A stretch of DNA of 7,371 nt from contig CAJUHQ010000155.1 of the NCBI GenBank assembly GCA_910586095.1, forward strand, positions 1 to 7,371, given 5' to 3'. The notes under the pieces were generated by a model that did not search any database, had not been told where the DNA came from, and was given only the letters and a program-made list of their open reading frames with translations. The position numbers and the translations under genes were made by a program. Positions 1 through 4,955 of the stretch are shown here, one piece after another. This DNA is from an uncultured Lachnospiraceae bacterium. Its GTDB lineage: Bacteria > Bacillota > Clostridia > Lachnospirales > Lachnospiraceae. The stretch's first letter is position 1; each line of letters starts with the position of its first letter.

Positions 1-187
1 AGTCTTCGACTTTCATAGTATGGATGGCCATGCGGCCCGCCAAACGGCAGGCTGTACATGATGAGAGTTTACTTTGAAAGTCTTCGACTTTCATAGTATG
101 GATGGCCATGCGGCCCGCCAAACGGCAGGCTGTACATGATGAGAGTTTACTTTGAAAGTCTTCGACTTTCATAGTATGGATGGCCAT
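1..187 (-). other. Possible repeat-encoded peptide frame (26-residue repeat), open at the left edge
   Basis: Because 78 is 26 codons, one minus-strand frame stays open through all copies. It starts at an ATG at 187 (MAIHT...) and repeats a unit that begins MKVEDFQSKL and ends GRMAIHT, continuing past base 1. A second frame gives a self-contained 22-residue peptide per unit: MHSLPFGGPH... from ATG 215 to stop 147 (one base after the xre stop), then MYSLPFGGPH... in the next copy. Neither frame has a convincing ribosome binding site, and any in-frame duplication would keep a frame open by chance. I regard translation as possible but unproven. Confidence 0.2.
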
Positions 188-224
188 GCGGCCCGCCAAA
201 CGGCAGGCTGTGCATTTTACTTTG
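1..224 (-). repeat. 78-bp tandem repeat array, 2.7 copies, abutting the xre stop
   Basis: Copies lie at 1-78, 79-156 and 157-224. The first two are identical. The third is identical through 211, has one substitution at 212 and lacks an 8-base segment (gatgagag), then matches again (TTTACTTTG) up to 224, inside the last codons of the xre gene. The array may continue beyond the left edge. Read on the minus strand, each unit has two hairpins: TGAAAGTC/GACTTTCA with loop GAA, and GCCTGCC/GGCGGGC with loop GTTT. The second contains one pair that is a G-U wobble only in minus-strand RNA and an A-C mismatch on the other strand, so the structured molecule is probably RNA transcribed in the xre direction. 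The unit is more GC-rich than its surroundings. There are no variable spacers, so it is not a CRISPR array. Confidence 0.9.
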
Positions 225-822
225 TCAAAACATGTTTGCAATAGTTCGTTGAACCACATTTAGGACAATGCAGCTTACGCTTTGTAAGCGTATGTAATCC
301 CATAACATATGCGCGCATTTCGGGTACAAACCGTTCATGACATTCAGGACACTCAAATGCGCCTGCATCCTTATCCAAAATACAGGCAATGATAATACCA
401 CCAATAGACACAAACATCCCAATACCCAATAAGACACTTCGCATCCACATTTCCATAGCAAAGCTCCCGCTTATCACAAACAAGGGCACTCCTCCCACTA
501 TTCCAAGTCCTGCGACCATCGCAGACAATATAATTTTCTTTTTGCTCTCCTGAGCTTCTTTTACTAAATTTACCATATTTTCCTCCGCTTTCTTTCGATA
601 CTCATTTTCGGATACTCTTTGACCAGCTAAAAGTTCATTCACAGATATATCTAGTTCTTTGCACAATGGAAGTAATAATGAAACTTCTGGAAAACCATTT
701 CCACACTCCCATTTTGAGATTGTCTTATCACTGATTCCAAGAAGATCTGCCAAGTGCCTTTGTGTATAACCTTTGCTTTTGCGTTCTTTAGCGATAAACC
801 CGCCAATTTTAATGTGATCCAT
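217..822 (-). CDS. XRE-family membrane-anchored regulator with C-terminal zinc ribbon
   Basis: A 201-residue protein. Residues 6-65 form a Cro/C1-type helix-turn-helix, with the typical TQRHLADLLGIS, then SDKTISKWE and a PEVSLLLPLC segment. A short charged linker follows (about 70-96), then two predicted membrane helices (about 97-118 and 129-149). The tail (about 158-195) is a zinc-ribbon-like module with CPEC at 158-161, CPKC at 186-189 and a further Cys195. This DNA-binding, transmembrane, zinc-ribbon arrangement is common among clostridial transcription factors; the signal sensed is unknown. The start at 822 was chosen because AAAGGAGGG lies at the proper distance just upstream. An in-frame start at 855 would read through that ribosome binding site and add 11 uncharacteristic residues. 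It is divergent from the DUF5721-like gene. Its last codons and stop lie inside the edge of the 78-bp repeat array, so its 3' end may have been shaped by the repeat. The target genes cannot be inferred here. Confidence 0.9.
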   Translation of the reverse strand: MDHIKIGGFIAKERKSKGYTQRHLADLLGISDKTISKWECGNGFPEVSLLLPLCKELDISVNELLAGQRVSENEYRKKAEENMVNLVKEAQESKKKIILSAMVAGLGIVGGVPLFVISGSFAMEMWMRSVLLGIGMFVSIGGIIIACILDKDAGAFECPECHERFVPEMRAYVMGLHTLTKRKLHCPKCGSTNYCKHVLTK

Positions 823-855
823 AAAAATCCCTCCTTTGCCTCTTAGATGCAGCAT

Positions 856-1183
856 TTGGTTTCCTCTTACTTTTATAATAGTTGTTTTTGTTTTATTTCA
901 CACACATGCAGCGTAGAATATCATGAATTTGTGCTAACTCTACGCTTCGCAGAGTACAAATAATCCCCTATTTTTCTCTATCCATAGTTTAGTCAAATAC
1001 CACAAGTACAAACAAAAACGCTGATAACCCTTTATTTCTTTGCTTGCAGTTTTTTCCAAATAACAGTATACTATATCTGTCACTATCTTTATACTATAGT
1101 AGACTATCATCCTAAATAAAAATAGTGCGATACGACTGTAAGAAAACTTATTGACAGTATCCATTTTGACAAAGGAGGTTCTT
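856..1183. other. Divergent intergenic region with alternative hairpins
   Basis: This 0.33 kb gap separates the divergent xre and DUF5721-like genes. It holds the plus-strand promoter listed at 1044-1072 and two overlapping inverted repeats. One is AGCGTAGA (910-917) with TCTACGCT (939-946). The other is ATTTGT (927-932) with ACAAAT (956-961), enclosing a short CTCT/AGAG stem (938-941 with 951-954). They share bases and cannot form together. No convincing minus-strand promoter for xre was found: TATTAT near 880 has no recognisable -35. A minus-strand open frame (940-1290) overlaps the DUF5721-like gene and is not believed. Confidence 0.5.
1044..1072 (+). promoter_or_regulatory. Sigma-A-type promoter for the DUF5721-like gene
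   Basis: TTGCAG at 1044-1049, a 17-base spacer and TATACT at 1067-1072 are a close match to the housekeeping consensus. Transcription would start near 1079 and leave an untranslated leader of about 105 bases before the ATG at 1184. A second TATACT at 1090-1095 lacks a matching -35. Confidence 0.6.
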
Positions 1184-1693
1184 ATGAAAGCACTAGAAAT
1201 AAAAGTCACAAAAAACATGATGAATACCTTGCTTTTATCAGAACATTTTGATTCTTTTTTTGTGGAAGAAGCCATTATCACAACATTCAATACATTTCAC
1301 ATTGATGGGCATACTGTAAGCGATTTTTACACCCATGAAGAACGTTCTCAACTAGAAGAAAATAAAAAATTATTTGAATTTTCTTTTTGGCGGGACATTC
1401 GCCCTATCTGTTTTCAACTAATCAAGGGCAAAAAGACTCCTGTTTCGTTTAAAGTAGTTTTTCATGCGTCTCCTACTCTCACCGAAAAAATAGCTGCAAA
1501 TCCTGAATGTGGAATCGCAGCCAATCTAATACGTTCCCTGATGCTAAACGTCCGCTATGAAAATGGCAAGGTCACTTGTATTACAGGCAGTGCCTTTACT
1601 ACCTTTGTCATGGACAAGAGCGTAGATAAGTTGTGGGACGCCTATGTCTGTCGTTTTTTGTCAGACCTATCTCTCGACTTTGAAGAGCGATAA
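1184..1693 (+). CDS. DUF5721-like protein
   Basis: A 169-residue soluble protein with no signal peptide or membrane segment. The order of segments fits the uncharacterised DUF5721 family as I remember it: MKALEIKVTK at the start, an ITTFNTFHIDG block (about 32-42), then FWRDIRPICFQLIKGKKTP (about 68-86), and a C-terminal region ending TTFVMDKSVDKLWD (about 139-152). The family has no assigned biochemical function, so none is given. The start at ATG 1184 has AAGGAGG at 1172-1178 with 5-base spacing; an upstream in-frame TTG at 1151 would place that site inside the coding region. It has its own promoter and is convergent with spoVAE, separated by the hairpin at 1731-1777. Confidence 0.85.
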   Translation: MKALEIKVTKNMMNTLLLSEHFDSFFVEEAIITTFNTFHIDGHTVSDFYTHEERSQLEENKKLFEFSFWRDIRPICFQLIKGKKTPVSFKVVFHASPTLTEKIAANPECGIAANLIRSLMLNVRYENGKVTCITGSAFTTFVMDKSVDKLWDAYVCRFLSDLSLDFEER

Positions 1694-1730
1694 GTATCTA
1701 TAATCATTTCATACTAATCTTAAATCATGA

Positions 1731-1777
1731 GTGAGAAGAGTTTCTAACTGCCACAGGCAGTTAAAAACTCTTCTCAC
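1731..1777. terminator. Long 22-bp hairpin between convergent genes
   Basis: Arms at 1731-1752 and 1756-1777 pair over 22 positions with one mismatch, around a 3-base loop (ACA). The hairpin sits between the convergent stops of the DUF5721-like gene and spoVAE, so it can serve as a transcript end for both. It lacks a proper T-run on either side (ATTGTTT on the plus strand) and is longer than usual for an intrinsic terminator. Its core AACTGCCACAGGCAGTT recurs at 5771-5787, marking it as a member of a dispersed palindromic repeat family. Confidence 0.6.
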
Positions 1778-1787
1778 ATTGTTTAGC

Positions 1788-2150
1788 TTACGCTTTTGTC
1801 ACTTTTGACTTAAATATCAAACTAGCGATATATCCAAAGATTAGAGCGGCACTACAGCCTACTGCACCATTTGTAAATCCCCCTTTAAATAAACCGATAA
1901 ACCCATCCTCGTCAATGGCTTTTTTTACTCCTTTCATCAGAATATTTCCATATCCTAAAAGTGGCACATTAGCTCCTGCTCCTGCATACTCCGCAAACGC
2001 CTCATACCACCCAAAAAAGCTTATAATCGCACCAAGACATACTAAAAGTACCATCACGCGCCCAGGAAGCATTTTGGTTCGATCTAAGAGAATTTGTGCT
2101 AGTGCACACACTACCCCTCCAACCCAGAAAGCGTTAATATAATCCATCAT
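1788..2150 (-). CDS. spoVAE: Stage V sporulation protein AE (SpoVAE/SpoVAEB type)
   Basis: A 120-residue integral membrane protein of the expected family length. SpoVA proteins form the channel in the inner forespore membrane that loads dipicolinic acid during sporulation and releases it at germination. Diagnostic features are the N-terminal MDYINAFWVGG, ILLDRTKMLPGRVMVL (about 20-35), EYAGAGANVPLLGYG (about 54-68), a KGVKKAIDEDG.IGLFKGG segment (about 73-91), and a final hydrophobic helix ending SLIFKSK. Several hydrophobic helices span most of its length. The family conserves MDY at the start, so ATG 2150 (or ATG 2147) is preferred; the ribosome site AAGGAAAGG at 2163-2171 is 12 bases away. 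A GTG at 2159 is closer and cannot be excluded. The usual neighbours spoVAC and spoVAD are absent here, so the gene is monocistronic or a second copy. Confidence 0.92.
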   Translation of the reverse strand: MMDYINAFWVGGVVCALAQILLDRTKMLPGRVMVLLVCLGAIISFFGWYEAFAEYAGAGANVPLLGYGNILMKGVKKAIDEDGFIGLFKGGFTNGAVGCSAALIFGYIASLIFKSKVTKA

Positions 2151-2184
2151 AAAAACCACATACCTTTCCTTATTATTCTGGAAT

Positions 2185-2213
2185 CAGTATGTGGATTTTT
2201 TATTTTTTTATTC
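2185..2213 (-). promoter_or_regulatory. Candidate sigma-G-like forespore promoter for spoVAE
   Basis: On the minus strand, GAATA (2213-2209), a 17-base spacer and CATACTG (2191-2185) resemble the sigma-G consensus (GHATR, about 17-18, CATNHTA) with one mismatch in the -10. Forespore sigma-G control is what is known for spoVA genes in Bacillus. The -10 overlaps CCACATAC, the inverted partner of GTATGTGG between the ribosome site and the ATG (2187-2194 with 2156-2163). Confidence 0.45.
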
Positions 2214-2239
2214 ATATACTAACTTCCATCATCTCCGAC

Positions 2240-2290
2240 GTGAAACTTAGTCCTTCTTTGCAAAGCAGACTTTGCTGCAAACAATTGTTT
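2240..2290. repeat. Palindromic intergenic module (copy of dispersed repeat)
   Basis: GTGAAACTT at 2240-2248 and AGCAGACTTTGCTGCAAAC at 2264-2282 are nearly repeated at 5732-5740 and 5749-5767, in the same order. Internal pairing includes GCAAAG with CTTTGC and a 12-base palindrome AAACAATTGTTT at 2279-2290. It lies downstream of the 2315-2698 gene, where it could end that transcript, although no T-run follows on the minus strand. Confidence 0.6.
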
Positions 2291-2314
2291 CATGTTTCAT
2301 TCTATACACTAAAA

Positions 2315-2698
2315 TTACATGACATGTGCGTTCAAATTTTTAACGGCCAACTCTCCCGATTCTGTAAACAGAAAATCCATTTGCAACGTTAAATCATTTA
2401 ATTCTTTGTCTGTTGTCAAATCATAATCTACATGAAAGCCGCGTCCGTCATTATAGATAATGTAATGAATCTGATGATATTCATACGCGGGATTAAATGT
2501 ACATGGAACCTCAAACCGATCCATATAAGGCAGCTCATTAATCTCCAAAAATCCATCAATCAGTTCCTCAAAGTCAGATAATGAAAGATCTTCAAATTCA
2601 GCATATTTTTCAACATCTGCATAACGTTTTTCAGCTATACAATTTACAATCTCTTTTATAATTGGTTTTGCTACTTGTTCTGCTTCTTGTTTATTCAT
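2315..2698 (-). CDS. Hypothetical small acidic protein (possibly DUF7668-like)
   Basis: A 127-residue soluble acidic protein with no signal peptide or membrane helix. The N-terminal half (about 1-55) is helical and charged: KPIIKEIVNCIAEKRY, then LSDFEELIDGFLEINELPY. The C-terminal half (about 62-115) is strand-rich, with FNPAYEYHQIHYIIYNDG and GFHVDYDLTTDKELNDLTL. This resembles a widespread family of small uncharacterised proteins that I recall as DUF7668; the family name is unverified and no function follows from it. The ATG at 2698 is supported by GAGGAGA at 2705-2711 with 6-base spacing. A 6-bp hairpin (2711-2727) abuts the ribosome site. It lies 65 bases downstream of the kinase-like gene on the same strand, with no clear promoter between, so co-transcription is plausible. 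Confidence 0.8.
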   Translation of the reverse strand: MNKQEAEQVAKPIIKEIVNCIAEKRYADVEKYAEFEDLSLSDFEELIDGFLEINELPYMDRFEVPCTFNPAYEYHQIHYIIYNDGRGFHVDYDLTTDKELNDLTLQMDFLFTESGELAVKNLNAHVM

Positions 2699-2710
2699 TG
2701 CTTTTCTCCT

Positions 2711-2727
2711 CGCGTGTTAGGCACGCG
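2711..2727 (-). promoter_or_regulatory. Hairpin abutting the ribosome binding site
   Basis: CGCGTG (2711-2716) and CACGCG (2722-2727) pair perfectly around a 5-base loop. On the minus strand the stem ends at the first base of the GAGGAGA ribosome site for the 2315-2698 gene. It could affect ribosome access or mark a processed end; it lacks the T-run of a terminator. Confidence 0.4.
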
Positions 2728-2763
2728 CTCCAATCACCATATTGCACCATTCAAAAAAGGAAG

Positions 2764-3276
2764 TTAATTTTTTAGACGTTTGGCCAACTCTGTTACAATC
2801 TCACGTATATTTTTATTTTCACATGCCACTGTCAGATTCGCGTATTGTTCATACAATAAAATACGTTCCTCATATAATTCTTTGAGTGTCTGCCCTGCCC
2901 GAAGCACCACTCCGCGCTCTGTCAAATCACCAAGCCTGTGCTCAATTCCCTCATATGTCAATTGTAAATAACAGATCGTTGCAATACTATTGAAATGCTC
3001 CATCGCTTCCCTGCAATAGACAGCACTCCCGCCTGTTGCAATCACCGCACACTTAGGAGCAAGCGCGGTATTGATGCGCCCTTCAATCTCAACAAACCCA
3101 TCAAGACCATGTTCTTCTATAACCTCATGAAGCTTTTTGCCCTCCTGTTCTTGAATCAGCAAATCCGAATCGATAAAGGACATCCCAAGCCTCTTTGCAA
3201 GTACTACGCCCACTGTACTTTTGCCTGCTCCTGGCATCCCAATCAATACTACATTCTTTGTCCTCAATGTCCTCAT
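2764..3276 (-). CDS. Shikimate-kinase-like P-loop kinase, atypical substrate site
   Basis: A 170-residue protein of the size and fold of shikimate kinase, which phosphorylates shikimate at its 3-hydroxyl in chorismate synthesis. Visible motifs are Walker A GMPGAGKST (13-21), the metal and substrate aspartates in FIDSD (D36, D38), TGGSAVY (81-87) in place of the usual GGG motif, a lid region with R121 and R126, and EERILLYEQYA (136-146) keeping R138. The canonical FRxxE, whose Arg contacts the shikimate carboxylate, here reads FVEIE (61-65), so Val62 replaces that Arg. This may be a divergent shikimate kinase or a relative acting on another small hydroxylated substrate; I therefore do not assign aroK. 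AGGAG directly touches the ATG at 3276 with no spacing. A TTG at 3267, nine bases from AGGAG, is an equally reasonable start and would shorten the protein by three residues. Confidence 0.85.
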   Translation of the reverse strand: MRTLRTKNVVLIGMPGAGKSTVGVVLAKRLGMSFIDSDLLIQEQEGKKLHEVIEEHGLDGFVEIEGRINTALAPKCAVIATGGSAVYCREAMEHFNSIATICYLQLTYEGIEHRLGDLTERGVVLRAGQTLKELYEERILLYEQYANLTVACENKNIREIVTELAKRLKN

Positions 3277-3390
3277 CTCCTAGCTCTTATGTTCTGTATT
3301 CATTTATCCATAGGACAACTAAACACACCCTATTACATGTTCTAGTCCCCATCCAATACAGTGTGTTATCTTAATGAAAAAGTTCTTTAC

Positions 3391-3771
3391 TTAGTTCTTT
3401 CCAAGAAAGGCAATAACCTCTACTTCGCAGAGGACACCTTTTGGCAGATCTCTTACCGCAACGCAACTACGCGCTGGATTCTGTGTAAAATAATTTGCAT
3501 AAACTTCATTGAAAGCCGAAAAATCTGCTATATCAGCCAAAAAACACGTTGTTTTAACAACCTGGTTATAGTCAGCCTGTGCCGCTTTTAAAATTTCGCC
3601 CACATTCTTCATAACTTGCTCTGCCTGTTGTGTTATATCCGTTGCCTCCACAGTTCCCGTTGCTGGATCAATGGGTATCTGCCCCGATGCATATAAAAAA
3701 TCTCCCGCTATAATAGCCTGTGAATACGGCCCAATTGCCGCAGGTGCCTTATCTGTACTAATCTTCTGCAT
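3391..3771 (-). CDS. ridA: RidA family reactive enamine/imine deaminase
   Basis: A 126-residue protein matching the RidA/YjgF/UK114 family almost end to end. RidA hydrolyses the reactive enamine/imine intermediates released by pyridoxal-phosphate dehydratases such as threonine dehydratase, preventing damage to other enzymes; the family forms cytoplasmic homotrimers. Family marks are APAAIGPYSQA (9-19, with Tyr16), LYASGQIPIDPATG (26-39), an NVGEILKAA helix (56-64), and the C-terminal PARSCVAVRDLPKG (99-112), where Arg101 is the expected carboxylate-binding residue and Glu116 the conserved acid. The start at ATG 3771 is preceded by AAGGGAG at a normal distance; the reading frame extends upstream but without family similarity. 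It lies downstream of the 50-bp terminator-like array and 114 bases upstream of the kinase-like gene on the same strand. Confidence 0.95.
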   Translation of the reverse strand: MQKISTDKAPAAIGPYSQAIIAGDFLYASGQIPIDPATGTVEATDITQQAEQVMKNVGEILKAAQADYNQVVKTTCFLADIADFSAFNEVYANYFTQNPARSCVAVRDLPKGVLCEVEVIAFLGKN

Positions 3772-3804
3772 ATAAACTCCCTTCTGCCCACTTGAAGCAG
3801 GCTC

Positions 3805-3810
3805 ACCATA
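3805..3810 (-). promoter_or_regulatory. Weak candidate -10 element for ridA
   Basis: On the minus strand, TATGGT preceded by TGG gives an extended -10 (TGN-TATGGT) about 35 bases upstream of the ridA ATG, just after the repeat array. No good -35 is present at 17 bases. The position, between the terminator-like array and the gene, is where a promoter would be needed. Confidence 0.3.
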
Positions 3811-4124
3811 CCACACAAAAAAGTAAAAACTTAGCCGCTCTTTGGCAGCGCCTTTTGACGCTTTTCAATTTGCTAAAAACTTAGCAACTCTTTGGTGGCG
3901 CCTTTTGGCGCTTTTCAATTTGCTAAAAACTTAGCAACTCTTTGGCGGCGTCTTTTGGCGCCTTTCAATTTGCTAAAAACTTAGCAACTCTTTGGCGGCG
4001 TCTTTTGGCGCTTTTCAATTTGCTAAAAACTTAGCAACTCTTTGGCGGCGTCTTTTGGCGCCTTTCAATTTGCTAAAAACTTAGCAACTCTTTGGCGGCG
4101 TCTTTTGGCGCTTTTCAATTTGCT

Positions 4125-4153
4125 GAAGAACACATGTCCTTTGTGTTCTTCTT
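4125..4153. repeat. 29-base hairpin insertion inside array unit 6
   Basis: Between TGCT and AAAAAC of the sixth unit lie 29 extra bases that form a perfect 10-bp stem (4125-4134 with 4142-4151) with a 7-base loop, followed by TT. The insertion interrupts the closing arm of unit 6. It carries no target duplication that I can see and no resemblance to an insertion sequence end. Confidence 0.8.
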
Positions 4154-4211
4154 AAAAACTTAGCAACTCTTTGGCGGCGTCTTTTGGCGCCTTAGAGTTG
4201 CTTAGTTTTTT
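4154..4211. terminator. Bidirectional intrinsic terminator closing the array
   Basis: The last unit differs from the others: its arms 4154-4170 and 4194-4210 pair at 16 of 17 positions and enclose a second stem, GGCGTC (4176-4181) with GGCGCC (4186-4191), around TTTT. T-runs flank it on both strands (six T at 4206-4211 on the plus strand; GTTTTT on the minus strand). It starts immediately past the stop codon of the 4212-4442 gene and should terminate that transcript. Confidence 0.8.
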
Positions 4212-4442
4212 CTATTCCTCAAAACCAACGGTTACATAATATCCTCTAGTATTTTCTTCCACAGAAAGCACTGTTCCACTCTTTGATTTCAGTCTGTCAC
4301 GAAATGGAATATTCCCCGACATCGCGACTGCTGGATTGATTGTATAATAGTAATTGCTTGGCAAAACGCCTTCTGTAACTGTGACGATATCGCCTTCTTT
4401 CACCTGTCCTGGCCGCTCCATCTTAAAATCCATCTTGCGCAT
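4212..4442 (-). CDS. Small hypothetical protein, possible SH3/KOW-like fold
   Basis: A 76-residue protein that I do not recognise with confidence. It is likely cytoplasmic, with no signal peptide or membrane helix. A strand-rich pattern is visible: VKEGDIVTVTEG (about 14-25), a central SNYYYTINPAVAMSGNIPFRDRLKS (from about 29), then SGTVLSVEENTRGYYVTVGFEE at the C-terminus. The GD-V-V and SGTV-V-YYV-V-F pattern is reminiscent of small beta-barrels that bind nucleic acid or peptides, but this is inference from pattern alone. ATG 4442 has AAGGA about nine bases upstream; a second in-frame ATG at codon 4 is further from it. It has its own promoter (4492-4521) and its transcript runs into the terminator array. 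Confidence 0.75.
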   Translation of the reverse strand: MRKMDFKMERPGQVKEGDIVTVTEGVLPSNYYYTINPAVAMSGNIPFRDRLKSKSGTVLSVEENTRGYYVTVGFEE

Positions 4443-4491
4443 CTATTCACTTCCTTCTATGTGGATCTTTCATCTCGACAAAAAATCTTTG

Positions 4492-4521
4492 ATTTTAAAT
4501 CTTTATTCTGTGCTTTGTCAA
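4492..4521 (-). promoter_or_regulatory. Sigma-A promoter for the 4212-4442 gene
   Basis: On the minus strand, TTGACA (4521-4516) is a perfect -35; an 18-base spacer leads to TAAAAT (4497-4492), five of six matches to the -10. The -35 sits on the stop codon of the upstream gene and inside the 9-bp inverted repeat at 4512-4534, so protein binding or transcription there could interfere with the promoter. Confidence 0.65.
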
Positions 4522-4534
4522 ACTCTGACAAAGC
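4512..4534. promoter_or_regulatory. Perfect 9-bp inverted repeat over a -35 and stop codon
   Basis: GCTTTGTCA (4512-4520) and TGACAAAGC (4526-4534) are perfect complements around AACTC. The element spans the stop of the 4518-4943 gene and the TTGACA of the next gene's promoter. There is no adjacent T-run, so it fits an operator as well as it fits a transcript-end hairpin. Confidence 0.5.
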
Positions 4535-4943
4535 CTTCTGTCCAATGACATGTATCCACAGCATACCTAGATACACACCATTCTGTTCTAATAAACTGCT
4601 GTTGTAGTTTAGTCATTTGCTGTTGCGCTTCCTCTATGTCCAAATAACAATCACTCTCTACTATTTCAATCTCATCAAACCATTCATTTTCATTCCATCC
4701 ACTCACCCAAGATACACTGTCAATGCTACCTGTACCAATCACTTCTTTTTCTGTGATATCATATCTACAATCGTACTCACAAAACCCTTGAACATGATTC
4801 AAATAATACTCCGCCGTTTTCTTTGCCTTGTCAAAAGTAGAAAACATTCCAATCATAAATTTCTCATCATGTCCTTCATAACAATACTCATTGTCACACA
4901 ATTCCAGCTTATAAACCACATTCTTTTTCACATCTTCAGACAC
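4518..4943 (-). CDS. Hypothetical protein ending in HWTEGF (possibly DUF7336-related)
   Basis: A 141-residue acidic soluble protein with eight cysteines and many aromatic residues. The N-terminal part (about 9-53) has VVYKLELCDNEY, an EKFMIGMFSTFDKAKKTAEYYL stretch and NHVQGF. The C-terminal part has a glutamine-rich helix (about 104-118) and WCVSRYAVDTCHWTEGFVRV. An IG-FST-KA-A segment plus a final HWTEGF recalls the small uncharacterised domain DUF7336, here with a long insertion between the two parts; this is recalled, not searched. The start is GTG at 4943, supported by AGGGGG at 4950-4955 with 6-base spacing; no in-frame ATG near it is better placed. It overlaps the -35 of the next gene and may share a transcript with it. 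No function is proposed. Confidence 0.75.
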   Translation of the reverse strand: MSEDVKKNVVYKLELCDNEYCYEGHDEKFMIGMFSTFDKAKKTAEYYLNHVQGFCEYDCRYDITEKEVIGTGSIDSVSWVSGWNENEWFDEIEIVESDCYLDIEEAQQQMTKLQQQFIRTEWCVSRYAVDTCHWTEGFVRV

Positions 4944-4955
4944 AGTAAACCCCCT

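Larger units (their letters stand above)
3826..4211 (-). repeat. 50-bp tandem hairpin array, seven units, terminator-like
   Basis: Units start at 3831, 3881, 3931, 3981, 4031, 4081 and 4160. Each opens with TTAGCAA and the first six close with TTGCTAA (7-bp inverted ends), apart from a changed first arm in unit 1 and a closing arm in unit 6 interrupted by an insertion. A GC-rich inner stem of type GGCGTC-TTTT-GGCGCC lies between. On the minus strand each stem is followed by GTTTTT, so the array reads as serial intrinsic terminators for transcription leaving the 4212-4442 gene toward ridA. Units 3 and 5 are identical, as are units 4 and 6 apart from the insertion, so a 100-bp segment was duplicated. 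The 50-bp period is not a multiple of three and no frame stays open. This is the whole 0.44 kb gap between ridA and the next gene. Confidence 0.9.

Noticed and set aside
1..224. CRISPR array
   Set aside because: The whole 78-bp unit is conserved with no variable spacers, and no cas-like gene is present.
225..461. Minus-strand open frame inside xre in another frame
   Set aside because: It is a shadow of the well-supported XRE zinc-ribbon protein.
940..1290. Minus-strand open frame of 116 residues
   Set aside because: It overlaps the start of the DUF5721-like gene, has no plausible ribosome site and no family-like sequence.
2753..2773. AAAAAA...TTTTTT stem as a terminator after the kinase-like gene
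   Set aside because: Only six A-T pairs with a nine-base loop and no GC in the stem; it would be too weak to be convincing.
2995..3345. Plus-strand open frame antisense to the kinase-like gene
   Set aside because: Composition is typical of an antisense shadow, with no ribosome site.
3322..3367. AACACAC/GTGTGTT inverted repeat after ridA
   Set aside because: Seven pairs around a loop of over 30 bases and no T-run; likely chance.
3826..4211. CRISPR array or coding repeat
   Set aside because: The full unit is conserved without spacers, and the 50-bp period shifts frame each time, so neither explanation holds.
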